Shown: one piece after another, positions 8,597 through 16,686 of the stretch
How the letters are laid out: each line of letters begins with the position of its first letter
Numbering within the stretch: position 1 is the stretch's first letter
Source: Prevotellaceae bacterium UBA1743
GTDB taxonomy: Bacteria; Bacteroidota; Bacteroidia; Bacteroidales; Bacteroidaceae
Assembly: GCA_002314945.1 (NCBI GenBank)
Contig: DCHV01000023.1
Location: forward strand, 22,920-71,632
Reading direction: 5' to 3'
DNA: 48,713 nt
Program-made: the position numbers and the translations under genes
The notes under the pieces: model-generated
What the model saw: the letters and a program-made list of their open reading frames with translations, nothing else
Databases searched by the model: none
Told to the model about the DNA's origin: nothing

Positions 8597-8639
8597 TCGC
8601 GGATTTGAAAAATAAACAAATATTATAGTTGTTATAAGT

Positions 8640-9977
8640 ATGAATGCACAAAAAGTTTTAGAGGATCTGAAACGCAGATTTCCCAACGAACCTGAGTATC
8701 ATCAGGCAGTAGGTGCCGTATTGGCCACCATTGAAGAAGAGTACAACAAGCATCCCGAGTTCGAGAAAGTGAATTTGGTAGAGCGTCTTTGCATTCCCGA
8801 TCGTATTTTCCAGTTCCGTGTATCATGGTTAGATGACAAGGGTCAGGTACAGACCAACATGGGCTACAGAATCCAGCATAACAACGTGATTGGCCCGTAC
8901 AAGGGTGGTATCCGTTTCCATAAGAGTGTAAACCTGAGCATCCTGAAGTTCTTGGCTTTCGAGCAGACATTCAAGAACAGTTTGACCACTCTTCCCATGG
9001 GTGGTGCCAAGGGTGGTTCTGATTTCAGCCCCCGTGGCAAGTCTGATGCCGAGGTGATGCGTTTCTGCCAGGCTTTCATGACCGAGTTGACTCGTCATAT
9101 TGGTCCCGATGTAGATGTACCTGCAGGTGACATCGGTGTAGGTGGCCGTGAGGTAGGTTACATGTTCGGTATGTACAAGAAGCTCACTCACGAGTTCAGT
9201 GGTACCTTCACTGGTAAGGGCCTTGAATTTGGTGGTTCACTGGTTCGTCCCGAGGCTACTGGTTATGGTAATGTATATTTCCTCCTGGAAATGCTAAAGA
9301 CAAAGGGCATCGACATCAAGGGTAAGAAGGTTTTGGTGAGCGGTGCTGGTAATGTAGCTCAATATACGGTTGACAAGTTGCTGCAATTGGGCGCTATCCC
9401 AATGACAATGAGCGACTCCGATGGTTACATCTACGATCCAGATGGCATCGATCGCGAGAAGTGGGCATTCGTTCAGGAACTGAAGAACGTATATCGTGGC
9501 CGTATCAAGGAATATGTAGAGAAATATCCCAATACTAAATATGTAGCAGGTCAGAAGCCTTGGTTTGAGAAGGCCGACATCGCACTGCCCTCAGCTACTC
9601 AGAACGAGATCAACGAGGAGGCAGCAAAGGCTTTGGTTGCAAATGGTATCTTTGCCGTAAGCGAGGGCGCCAACATGCCTACCACTGCCGAGGCAGTCAA
9701 GGTATTCCAGGATGCCAAGATTCTGTATGCTCCTGGTAAGGCAGCCAATGCAGGTGGTGTTTCCGTCAGTGGTTTGGAAATGTCTCAGAACTCCGAGCGT
9801 CTCAGCTGGACTGCAGCCGAAGTGGATGCACGTCTGCACGCTATCATGGAGAACATCCATCAGAACTGCGTGAAGTACGGTACCGAGGCTGACGGTTATG
9901 TCAACTACGTGAAGGGCGCCAATGTGGCAGGCTTCATGAAGGTAGCCAAGGCTATGATGGCACAGGGCGTACTTTGA
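8640..9977 (+). CDS. gdhA: NADP-type glutamate dehydrogenase
   Basis: This enzyme catalyses reductive amination of 2-oxoglutarate to glutamate, the main ammonium-assimilation route in Bacteroidales. Its 445 residues match hexameric bacterial GdhA. The substrate pocket is visible as NNVIGPYKGGIRFH and PMGGAKGG with catalytic Lys124; PAGDIGVGGRE carries catalytic Asp164; the Rossmann domain contains VLVSGAGNVAQY. The C-terminus ending in a hydrophobic helix is normal. It is a single-gene unit with its own promoter and terminator. Coenzyme preference (NADPH versus NADH) is assumed from the family type, not proven. Confidence 0.94.
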   Translation: MNAQKVLEDLKRRFPNEPEYHQAVGAVLATIEEEYNKHPEFEKVNLVERLCIPDRIFQFRVSWLDDKGQVQTNMGYRIQHNNVIGPYKGGIRFHKSVNLSILKFLAFEQTFKNSLTTLPMGGAKGGSDFSPRGKSDAEVMRFCQAFMTELTRHIGPDVDVPAGDIGVGGREVGYMFGMYKKLTHEFSGTFTGKGLEFGGSLVRPEATGYGNVYFLLEMLKTKGIDIKGKKVLVSGAGNVAQYTVDKLLQLGAIPMTMSDSDGYIYDPDGIDREKWAFVQELKNVYRGRIKEYVEKYPNTKYVAGQKPWFEKADIALPSATQNEINEEAAKALVANGIFAVSEGANMPTTAEAVKVFQDAKILYAPGKAANAGGVSVSGLEMSQNSERLSWTAAEVDARLHAIMENIHQNCVKYGTEADGYVNYVKGANVAGFMKVAKAMMAQGVL

Positions 9978-10007
9978 TAGCTTAGCAGAAAGATTAGGAT
10001 AACAATG

Positions 10008-10040
10008 AGGGTGCAACCAGCAATGGCTGCACCCTTTTTC
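10008..10040 (+). terminator. gdhA terminator
   Basis: AGGGTGCA (10008-10015) pairs with TGCACCCT (10028-10035) around a 12-nt loop, followed by a T run. It lies between gdhA and the convergent GH92 gene. Confidence 0.8.
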
Positions 10041-10058
10041 CATATCATAAGACCTTGA

Positions 10059-12260
10059 TTATTTTCCCGTCAGTTGGAACTTCAGCGTTCCGCCTTCCAT
10101 GATGGATTCGTATTTCAGGAAGTTCGATTTGTAGTTGGCACCGTTTAATGTCTGTTTCTTGATGTAGATTTCCTTCTCATCCTTGCGTGGTGCATCGATG
10201 CAGAAAGTCTTTCCGTTAGCCAGATGTATTCTCACTTTGGAGAAGACGGGCGAACTGAGGGCATATTCATTAGAAGCGGGATTCACAGGATAGAAACCCA
10301 TACTGCTGAAGATGTACCATGCCGACATCTCTCCGCAGTCATCGTTTCCAGCATAGCCTGTCGATTCCGTGTTGTAGAAAGCCTCCATGATGTGGTGTAC
10401 CATCTTCTGTGTCTTACGTGGCTGTCCTGCGTAGTCGTACAGGTAGGCAGCATGATGTCCTGGCTCGTTGCCCTGTACGTACTGTCCTACGAAACCGCTC
10501 GCATTGACGTTCTTGTCACCACTTGTGTCTGTAATGGTGAAAAAATCATCCAGTTTCTTCACGAAAGCCTCATTACCGCCAATCAGGCCAATCAAGTCTT
10601 CTACGTCCTGGGGCACATACCATACCCACTGCCAGGGGTTTCCTTCTGTGAAGGGATTCCCACCATTGGCACCATATTGCAGCGGGTCGAACGGTTCTAT
10701 CCATTCCCCTTTATCGTTCTTTGCTTGGAAGAACCCACTTTCAGCATTGAATAGATTGCGGTAGTATTTGCTGCGCTTCGTGAAGCGGTCACAGATTTCC
10801 TCCTCCCCCAGTTCGTTTGCCAGTTGTGCCACGCACCAGTCGTCGAAACTCTGTTCCAGGGTGATGGAGACAGACTGGCTTTGCAAGTTCTCGGGCATGT
10901 AGCCGTATTTCTCCCACACTTCGCAAGGGAAGCCTGGGTGAGCATGTGCCACCGATTCATAGCAGGCTTTCAGAATGCGTTTCTTGTCGATACCTGCGAT
11001 ATTCTTGCGTGCCATATCCACAAGAACGGGCAGAGAGTGGTTACCTATCATACAGTAATTCTCCTGTCCCCACAACACCCAGATTGGCAGATAGCCGTAG
11101 CTGTCGTAGTGTAGTAGCAGGCTTTCGGCAAAGTCGGCATTCTTCTCCGGAACAATCAGGTTGTACAGCGGGTGTGCGGCTCTGTAGGTATCCCATAGAG
11201 AGAAGGTGGAGTAGTATGTCTTCCCTTTTGGCATCTTGCGTATCGTGTAGTCCGTGGCCATGTATTCGCCGTTCACGTCACTCATCGTGTTGGGCTGTAC
11301 CATCGTATGATATAGGGCTGTATAGAAGATGGTCTTGTCCCTTTCTGTTCCCTCCACTTCTATCTTGCCCAGGTATTCGTTCCAAGTCTTCTCTGCCGCA
11401 TTCCTGTACGAGGCGAAATCCCAGGAATCGGCCTCCACCTTCATATTCTCACGTGCGTTTTCCACCGATACGGGGGAGATGGACACCTTCACGTAGAGTT
11501 CGTTCTCCTTCTTGGCATCGAATTCAATGCCGGCATGAAGGCATTCTCCGTTGATGACAGGTGCGTCGTAGGCCTTGAGATTCTTGTCATACATCTCATG
11601 TGCAATCATGGGACGTGACAGTTCGATATGGAAATATACGTTCCTCAGTTTGGCCCATCCTGTGATGGTACGGAAGCCTTCTATCACAGTGGGACTTACT
11701 ATGCGTAGCTGAGAAGCAATCACTTTGCGCCCCCAGGTGCCTTTCTGCGAGGAGTGATCCAGATCGATTGTCAGGCGTTGTTTTTCGCCTTCTGGAAAGG
11801 TGTAGTGGTGAATGCCACAACGGGTGGTCGTCGTCAGTTCGGCGCCGATGCCCGAGGAAAGCAGTTTTACGCGGTAATATCCGGGATGAGCTTCCTCCTC
11901 GTCGTGCGAGAATTTGGATTGGGGCATCATCTCTGAGGTAGTGGTAGGCATCAGCAGCAGGTCGATGAAATCGCTCACTCCTGTTCCGCTCAATCTTGTG
12001 TGGCTGAATCCGTACAAGACATCATCCGCGTAGTTGTAACCATTGCCATCATCGCCCCAACTGGGGTCCGTGCGAGAATCAGGTCCCAACTGCACCATGC
12101 CAAAGGGTACGGTTGCACCTGGGTAGCAGTTTCCAGATAGACTTTCCTTATCGACAGCACCTGTGCCGATAAAGGGATTCACATACGTCGTGAAGGATTG
12201 GGCCGACATCGTAGTCATCTCAGCAATCCATATCACCAGTAGCGTGTTAATTCTTCTCAT
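10059..12260 (-). CDS. GH92 alpha-mannosidase, secreted
   Basis: This calcium-dependent exo-alpha-mannosidase family acts on N-glycans and other mannosides. The start at 12260 (MRRINTLLVIW...) gives 733 residues with a signal peptide ending near SAQ; the upstream in-frame ATG at 12287 would overlap the preceding gene. The N-terminal domain opens with YVNPFIGTG and NCYPGATVPFGMVQLGPD, diagnostic of GH92. The catalytic-domain motif GNDDCGEMSAWY lies near residues 638-649, followed by GFYPVNP. It lies 23 bp after the GH78 gene on the same strand, so the two are likely co-transcribed. Linkage preference cannot be told. Confidence 0.93.
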   Translation of the reverse strand: MRRINTLLVIWIAEMTTMSAQSFTTYVNPFIGTGAVDKESLSGNCYPGATVPFGMVQLGPDSRTDPSWGDDGNGYNYADDVLYGFSHTRLSGTGVSDFIDLLLMPTTTSEMMPQSKFSHDEEEAHPGYYRVKLLSSGIGAELTTTTRCGIHHYTFPEGEKQRLTIDLDHSSQKGTWGRKVIASQLRIVSPTVIEGFRTITGWAKLRNVYFHIELSRPMIAHEMYDKNLKAYDAPVINGECLHAGIEFDAKKENELYVKVSISPVSVENARENMKVEADSWDFASYRNAAEKTWNEYLGKIEVEGTERDKTIFYTALYHTMVQPNTMSDVNGEYMATDYTIRKMPKGKTYYSTFSLWDTYRAAHPLYNLIVPEKNADFAESLLLHYDSYGYLPIWVLWGQENYCMIGNHSLPVLVDMARKNIAGIDKKRILKACYESVAHAHPGFPCEVWEKYGYMPENLQSQSVSITLEQSFDDWCVAQLANELGEEEICDRFTKRSKYYRNLFNAESGFFQAKNDKGEWIEPFDPLQYGANGGNPFTEGNPWQWVWYVPQDVEDLIGLIGGNEAFVKKLDDFFTITDTSGDKNVNASGFVGQYVQGNEPGHHAAYLYDYAGQPRKTQKMVHHIMEAFYNTESTGYAGNDDCGEMSAWYIFSSMGFYPVNPASNEYALSSPVFSKVRIHLANGKTFCIDAPRKDEKEIYIKKQTLNGANYKSNFLKYESIMEGGTLKFQLTGK

Positions 12261-12283
12261 ATCTAAAGGTTTTGTTTCAGGGC

Positions 12284-14611
12284 TCATTTTTCCAAAGTGA
12301 TTGTTTGCGCTTTGGCTTCATCCTTCTCTACATACTGATCGATGCCGTATTCCGGGATGAGGATGTGCGCATCGCAGCCAGCGGGCACCTCCACGTTCAC
12401 CGACAGTTTGCCATTGCTGATCTGCCATGCACATACCACTTTGCCATATCCCGTCATCAGGGAGCCTTTGGCCGAACCGATTTCGGGAATAATCTGAGGC
12501 TGTATGTGCAGGTGCTCAAATCCTGCCGATTCCTCCGTCTGTCTCAGGCCGCACAATCCGCCATAGAGCCACTCCATCAGATGGCCCAGCATCAGGTGGT
12601 TGTTCGACACTGAGGTATAAGCCTGCCAACTCTCTGTGAGCGACGTAGCCCCGTGTGCCAATTGCCATCCGTAACCAGGAACGTCATCTCTGCGATTCAT
12701 GCGGTAGATGATGTCACTGCGTCCTGCTTCCTGTAGAGCTTGGAGCACGAAGCGGTAACCTACGTCGCCCGCGGTCAGCGCATAGTCGCGTCCCTTGATG
12801 TCGTTGATCAGGCTCTGCAGCACCTTCCCCTTGTTTTTCTCTTCCACCAGTCCCACGTAAAGAGGCATTGCATTGGCTGTCTGCGAACCTCGGTCGTAAC
12901 TACCCGTCTCTTCGTGATAGAACTGAGCATTGAAAGCCGCTTTTATCTCCTCTGCCAACTGGCTATAGCGCGAGGCATCGTCATTCTTGCCTAATAGCGT
13001 GGCCATCCGCGCCATCAACACCACATCGTAGTAGTAGATAGCCGTGGCAGTCAGACCGTTGCTTGTCAACTGTGAGAAGCCAGGTGCACCTGGGCCGATG
13101 TCGTACCAGTCGCCCAAGCCGTATGCCACGATATGATTGTCTGCCCTTGTGCCCAGGTAATCGATGTAGCGTTGCATCGAGGGATAGTGCGCTTCGATGG
13201 TGCTCTGGTCGCCATACCATCGGTAGGCCTGCCATTGCGAAACGATGTAGGCGCTGCCCCATTCCGGGGTATCCTCAAATCCCCCTGCAAACATCACGTA
13301 CATCGGAGCAATCGTGGGGATGCAACCATTCTCCCATTGCGAAGCCTCCATATCGTTGAATATCTTGCGGTACAGCTCCATCACATTGTATCGGTACTGG
13401 ATACTATGCTGCATCAAGTGATCCTGCTCCATCCATCCTAACTTCTCACGATGGGGGCAGTCGGTGAACACACTCTGGCTGTTGCTGCGGATAGCCCAGT
13501 CAATCAGAGTATGTATGCGATTGAAGAGTGTGTCCCCGCATTCAAAGGAGCCCACCTCCTCCGAGGCAGTGCACGTATGCAGACCCGTCAATTCGCTTAT
13601 CTCAGGCAGGTTGTCGGGATTGTCCGTTCCTGCTGGCACGGCTCCCACCACCTTTATGTAGCGTTGTCCATAGTAAGTGAACTGGGGTTGCCATCTCTCT
13701 TCTTCTCCAGTGCCAGCCAAGATATAATCCCAGTGGTAAGGCTCGCCCGAGTGCCCCTGCGTGATGCACTTCCTCTCATCAATCAGTTCAGCAGGCCATA
13801 GCTGCACTTCGCATCCGCGTGCACCTTTCACCTTCATGCGTACGATACCCGAGAAATTCTGTCCCAAGTCATATATCCATGTCCCTTCTGCATCCTGGAA
13901 ATGCGATTTCTCAGGCACCTCGCATCGTACCACCAGTTCTGTCCCTTTCTGAGGCATCAGGCGGATGTCAATAGGAGAAGGGATAGGTTTTGTCATTTCC
14001 AGCGAATCCAATCGACGGGCATCGTAGGTTTCACCGCCGAAGATGCTGCTGTAGGTGATGGGGCTCTGGCATACCTTCCACTTCTCGCAGTCCGTCACGA
14101 TTCTTTCGTGTTTTCCATTCTTATAAATCACCTCCATCTCCATCCATAGCTTGGGTGCGCCGTATGAACATACCAGTTTGTAGTACCGTTCGTTGGGGAT
14201 GTTGTAGAATCCATTGCCCAACATCACCGAGATCTGGTTGTCGCCCTGTTGCAGGTAGTCCTTCACGTCAAACTCCACGTACAGTGCCTCCTTGTCGTAG
14301 CACGTCCATCCCGGATCCAGGAAATGGTTCCCCACCTTCTGGCCATTCAGATAGAATTCAAAGTGGCCCAGGCCGCATACGCGAGCCGTAGCGCTTTCCA
14401 CCTCATTCTTCACGTCAAAGTCGCGTAGGAACATCGGCATCTTGTACCTTCCCACCTCGCGGTTGATACCCTCTCCGCCATGCGCTCCAGGTACAATCAG
14501 CGTATCTGTCGGCTCCATGGCTATCCATTGCGCTTCTTTGTTGTAGTTTTGGCATCCGGTAAAGAGCCCCATGCACAGGGTTATCGCGATGCAAACAGCT
14601 GTTTTTTTCAT
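12284..14611 (-). CDS. GH78 alpha-L-rhamnosidase lipoprotein
   Basis: This enzyme removes terminal alpha-L-rhamnose from pectin-type glycans or plant glycosides. Starting at the ATG at 14611, the 775-residue protein has a lipoprotein signal ending LFTGC (Cys20). The frame is open to 14740, but that extension crosses the promoter. Domain order is N-terminal beta-sandwich with the family-like GLGHFEFYLNGQKVG, further beta domains, the (alpha/alpha)6 catalytic barrel and a C-terminal beta domain. DCPHREKLGWMEQ holds the presumed general acid Glu389. First gene of a two-gene unit with GH92. The lipid anchor suggests the outer membrane or its surface. Confidence 0.92.
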   Translation of the reverse strand: MKKTAVCIAITLCMGLFTGCQNYNKEAQWIAMEPTDTLIVPGAHGGEGINREVGRYKMPMFLRDFDVKNEVESATARVCGLGHFEFYLNGQKVGNHFLDPGWTCYDKEALYVEFDVKDYLQQGDNQISVMLGNGFYNIPNERYYKLVCSYGAPKLWMEMEVIYKNGKHERIVTDCEKWKVCQSPITYSSIFGGETYDARRLDSLEMTKPIPSPIDIRLMPQKGTELVVRCEVPEKSHFQDAEGTWIYDLGQNFSGIVRMKVKGARGCEVQLWPAELIDERKCITQGHSGEPYHWDYILAGTGEEERWQPQFTYYGQRYIKVVGAVPAGTDNPDNLPEISELTGLHTCTASEEVGSFECGDTLFNRIHTLIDWAIRSNSQSVFTDCPHREKLGWMEQDHLMQHSIQYRYNVMELYRKIFNDMEASQWENGCIPTIAPMYVMFAGGFEDTPEWGSAYIVSQWQAYRWYGDQSTIEAHYPSMQRYIDYLGTRADNHIVAYGLGDWYDIGPGAPGFSQLTSNGLTATAIYYYDVVLMARMATLLGKNDDASRYSQLAEEIKAAFNAQFYHEETGSYDRGSQTANAMPLYVGLVEEKNKGKVLQSLINDIKGRDYALTAGDVGYRFVLQALQEAGRSDIIYRMNRRDDVPGYGWQLAHGATSLTESWQAYTSVSNNHLMLGHLMEWLYGGLCGLRQTEESAGFEHLHIQPQIIPEIGSAKGSLMTGYGKVVCAWQISNGKLSVNVEVPAGCDAHILIPEYGIDQYVEKDEAKAQTITLEK

Positions 14612-14665
14612 ATCCTCGGAGTATTTAATTATTGTTATTTGTTGCACGAATCCACAAAAGTTAGA

Positions 14666-14697
14666 CAAAAATAGAAAACAGATTCCACCCGCACAAG
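14666..14697 (-). promoter_or_regulatory. Candidate promoter for the GH78-GH92 unit
   Basis: The minus strand reads TATTTTTG at 14673-14666 (TAnnTTTG) with CTTG about 20 nt upstream (14697-14694). The leader to the start at 14611 would be about 50 nt. Confidence 0.5.
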
Positions 14698-14795
14698 TTT
14701 TTTGTACGAAAAAACGGAACAAACCCACCATCTGCCTCATTCGAGATGGGACAGGGGATAGAAGTCGGGAGACAGAGAATAGATTATAGGAGAGA

Positions 14796-15731
14796 TCAGA
14801 ACGGTTCTTTCTCCCCTGCGCGGTCTATGATCGAGGAAAGTTTCTCCGTGAAAGCTTTCGCCTCCGTCAGCAACTTCTCGTACTGGATGTTCTGCAGGTA
14901 GTTACTGGTATTGCGTGGACTCTTTCCATCCATCAGATTCAGCATGATAGAGGGAGCCACCGCATCCTGCGTGAGAATCTTGATAGCCATGCGCTGTACT
15001 TTGAAGGCTCCCGTCTTGTCGATTCTGTTTTCTTCTCCGTCCGACAGCATACTGCCTACCACTTCACCTCCTGCCGATTTGCTGAACACATCTCTCCAGT
15101 TCTCTTCATACACCACGCTTCTGATTTTTGCATACGGGAGTATATGTATAGACGAAGCTCCCGCCACCGCCAGGTATTCATTCTCATCATCCGACAGTAA
15201 AACATAGTCACCACATACCATCAGAGACGGTTTGTTTGGGTTCCTCTGTTCTATACCCCGGTTCTTCAGCAACTCATTGATATTGTATATATATTTTGTG
15301 AACTTTTCTCCGTCGCACGACACACATGCGAGCCAATTATCCTCCGCGTCATAGATGGCATAGAAGGAACGGGCTCTTACCGCCTCCGAGAATGCGAAGT
15401 CCGTAATTTTATCCTTTACCCCCTTGCCCAGGGACGAAGAGAACATCAACACCCTCCGTTGGCTATTGTCGATGTATAGCATCAGGTCACTATCCCCCAT
15501 GCGGCTGTCATATTTGATAGATCTCGCGAAGTCGTCCTGCATCCGTTCCTTCTTGCATAGTTTGTGATCCAGAATGGCAGCACGGATAGTCAGAATCACT
15601 CCCGCTAACAATCCGACAAAAGGGATGTACGAGAGAATGTCCATCTCATCATCGTAAGACAGAAAAGACAGGCAACCAAATGCAAAGGTAATAAAGAGCG
15701 ACGTGCCTACAGATAGATAATTCTGGTTCAT
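14796..15731 (-). CDS. Two-TM membrane protein of unknown function
   Basis: I do not recognise a family. The 311-residue protein has two hydrophobic segments near the N-terminus (about residues 8-25 and 33-50) and then a soluble domain, probably cytoplasmic, that is predicted mixed alpha/beta with no cysteine-motif, Walker or other known signature. It contains a repeated theme of hydrophobic strands ending in acidic turns (LLSDDENEYLAVAG, IHILPYAKIRSVVYEENW). The start at 15731 is only about 40 bp downstream of a strong intrinsic terminator that ends the structured RNA unit at 15771-16117, and no promoter is visible in that gap. Its expression may therefore depend on read-through of that terminator. 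No co-oriented partner gene is obvious. Confidence 0.6.
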   Translation of the reverse strand: MNQNYLSVGTSLFITFAFGCLSFLSYDDEMDILSYIPFVGLLAGVILTIRAAILDHKLCKKERMQDDFARSIKYDSRMGDSDLMLYIDNSQRRVLMFSSSLGKGVKDKITDFAFSEAVRARSFYAIYDAEDNWLACVSCDGEKFTKYIYNINELLKNRGIEQRNPNKPSLMVCGDYVLLSDDENEYLAVAGASSIHILPYAKIRSVVYEENWRDVFSKSAGGEVVGSMLSDGEENRIDKTGAFKVQRMAIKILTQDAVAPSIMLNLMDGKSPRNTSNYLQNIQYEKLLTEAKAFTEKLSSIIDRAGEKEPF

Positions 15732-15770
15732 CGTGTAATGGAGTTATTTTGTTAACGACCTACATATATA

Positions 15771-15862
15771 GAAAAAGCGTGGAACTGTCCGCTGTTGCTC
15801 GTCCACGTTTCGAGGCTTCTCGCATTGCCCAATGTAGTAAACGAGCAACGTCGAGCCCACGC
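15771..15862 (-). terminator. Intrinsic terminator ending the structured RNA unit
   Basis: On the minus strand, GCGTGG (15862-15857) pairs with CCACGC (15782-15777), and ACGAGCAAC/GTTGCTCGT (15841-15849 with 15794-15802) adds a 9-bp inner stem. Short hairpins sit inside (CGAG-GCTT-CTCG at 15811-15822). It is followed by TTTTTC. Confidence 0.65.
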
Positions 15863-16117
15863 CAATAAGAAATATACGTATGCTTACCTTCCCCAGTATC
15901 GCGCCGATAGCCGAGATAGGCTATCAGCGCGATGGGAGTAAGCACATGTGATGTCTTACTGTTGTGGCATCTACCGCTGCAAGGTTCTTGACTACATTTT
16001 GGAGTTTTGCGAGAATTCCGAAACGCCAAGTCCAAGCGTCCTTGTAAACGCCTATTCATTATTTGTCTCCCACCCACTTTCTGCAACCCTCTGGAAACAG
16101 GCTTTTGCGGGGTTCGA
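15771..16117 (-). ncRNA. Candidate structured RNA gene or long attenuator leader (~345 nt)
   Basis: On the minus strand a perfect promoter (TTTG at 16154-16151, 20 nt, TAACTTTG at 16130-16123) is followed by ~345 nt with strong folding and an intrinsic terminator. One element is a long interrupted hairpin over 15882-15943: GCTTAC/GTAAGC, TCCC/GGGA, ATCGCGC/GCGCGAT and GATAGCC/GGCTATC close a 6-nt loop. The 3' end is the terminator at 15777-15862. The sequence does not show the conserved cores of RNase P RNA, tmRNA, SRP RNA or 6S RNA that I know. A 99-codon frame starting at about 16059 runs through the whole structure, but its Arg/Ser/Cys-rich composition does not look like a Bacteroidales protein. 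The next gene, 40 bp downstream on the same strand, could be controlled by it. Confidence 0.5.
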
Positions 16118-16122
16118 CAATG

Positions 16123-16154
16123 CAAAGTTATTAGAAATTCATGATACAAACAAA
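16123..16154 (-). promoter_or_regulatory. Promoter of the structured RNA unit (minus strand)
   Basis: CAAAGTTA (16123-16130) and CAAA (16151-16154) read as TTTG-N20-TAACTTTG on the minus strand, an exact fit to the Bacteroidota consensus. No credible coding gene starts within 380 bp downstream. Confidence 0.65.
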
Positions 16155-16236
16155 ATTCACACAAAAATATTTTTCAGATTTTATAATTCGCTCCCCTTAT
16201 TCCATGTTCGTGGATTTCAGAACTGCAATAACCCTC

Positions 16237-16254
16237 TGTAACGCTTGTAACGCT
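16237..16254 (+). repeat. Tandem 9-bp repeat TGTAACGCT x2
   Basis: Two perfect direct copies of TGTAACGCT lie side by side, followed by TGTCAC. They are within the non-coding stretch between the RNA unit and the GH78 gene. No function is assigned. Confidence 0.6.
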
Positions 16255-16283
16255 TGTCACAAAAATCGTCTCGGGAACCAAGA

Positions 16284-16349
16284 ATTTCTACCTTGGAAAA
16301 AAAATATTTCTGCCTCGAGAAAAAAATATTTTCTCCTCGGAAAATTTTT
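16284..16349 (+). repeat. Three 22-bp tandem AT-rich palindrome-like repeats
   Basis: Units at 16284-16305, 16306-16327 and 16328-16349 follow the pattern ATTTCTRCCTYGRGAAAAAAAT, with the third more diverged. Each unit is a degenerate palindrome (TTTC..CCT.GG.GAAA). The block sits in a 955-bp region (15732-16686) without a credible protein gene, between divergent transcription units. Confidence 0.7.
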
Positions 16350-16370
16350 TTTTTGACCGTGGAGTTTTTT

Positions 16371-16415
16371 GAGGCCTCTCCCCGTTGTCCTAAAGGAAAC
16401 GGAGATAGAAGCCTC
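16371..16415. other. Hairpin upstream of the GH78/ara operon
   Basis: GAGGC (16371-16375) pairs with GCCTC (16411-16415), and CCGTT (16382-16386) pairs with AACGG (16398-16402) around TCC-TAAA-GGA. There is no T run at the 3' side on either strand, so it does not look like a terminator; it could be a regulator site or part of the repeat block. Confidence 0.4.
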
Positions 16416-16564
16416 TTCCACCTCCATATTGTTATTTGATATTCGATGGGCATAGTGCATGGCTCATCCTACAATAACAATGGCAATGACCCATTATGGG
16501 GCTTGAAAACCTCTGGAAAAATGAAAAAATGGGAGAATAGGGGGTATTTATTTTACAAAAAACC

Positions 16565-16593
16565 ATTGAAACGCTCAATAATTCTTATATTTG
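16565..16593 (+). promoter_or_regulatory. Candidate promoter for the GH78-GH2-SSS-araDAB operon
   Basis: TATATTTG (16586-16593) fits the -7 consensus. An ATTG at 16565-16568 is the best -33 candidate, but its 17-nt spacing is a little short. It implies a leader of about 85 nt before the start at 16687. Confidence 0.5.
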
Positions 16594-16686
16594 TAGGAAA
16601 TTAGTGCGTTTTTGACTGAAAAATTCCAAAAAACAAGATGTAAATGGTGGGGTTTTCACAAAATGCGCTTGCAACCTAAATTAAGA

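Larger units (their letters stand above)
8325..8639. other. Divergent intergenic region between fucosidase and gdhA
   Basis: These 315 bp hold the two back-to-back promoters noted separately. The middle is AT-rich (runs of T near 8538-8546) and contains the words TTTCCGAAA-like and GAAACGGAAA around 8370-8440, but no complete gene. I see no RNA gene here. Confidence 0.6.

Noticed and set aside
10946..11554. 202-codon plus-strand frame opposite the GH92 gene
   Set aside because: It is a shadow of the well-supported GH92 coding strand with Ser/Arg/Pro-rich low-complexity translation.
16105..16127. GGGGTTCGACAATGC resembling a tRNA T-arm or att site
   Set aside because: The expected C after the T-loop is missing, and no acceptor, D or anticodon arm can be drawn upstream.
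15760..16164. 134-codon open frame on the minus strand over the structured RNA region
   Set aside because: Its first ATG lies upstream of the predicted transcription start, its composition (Arg, Ser, Cys rich) is unlike the neighbours, and it runs through both the long hairpin and the terminator. A shorter 99-codon version is kept only as the counter-hypothesis.
16254..16460. Short Lys/Phe-rich frames on both strands over the AT-rich repeats
   Set aside because: They are translations of the 22-bp repeat block with no start context or family resemblance.
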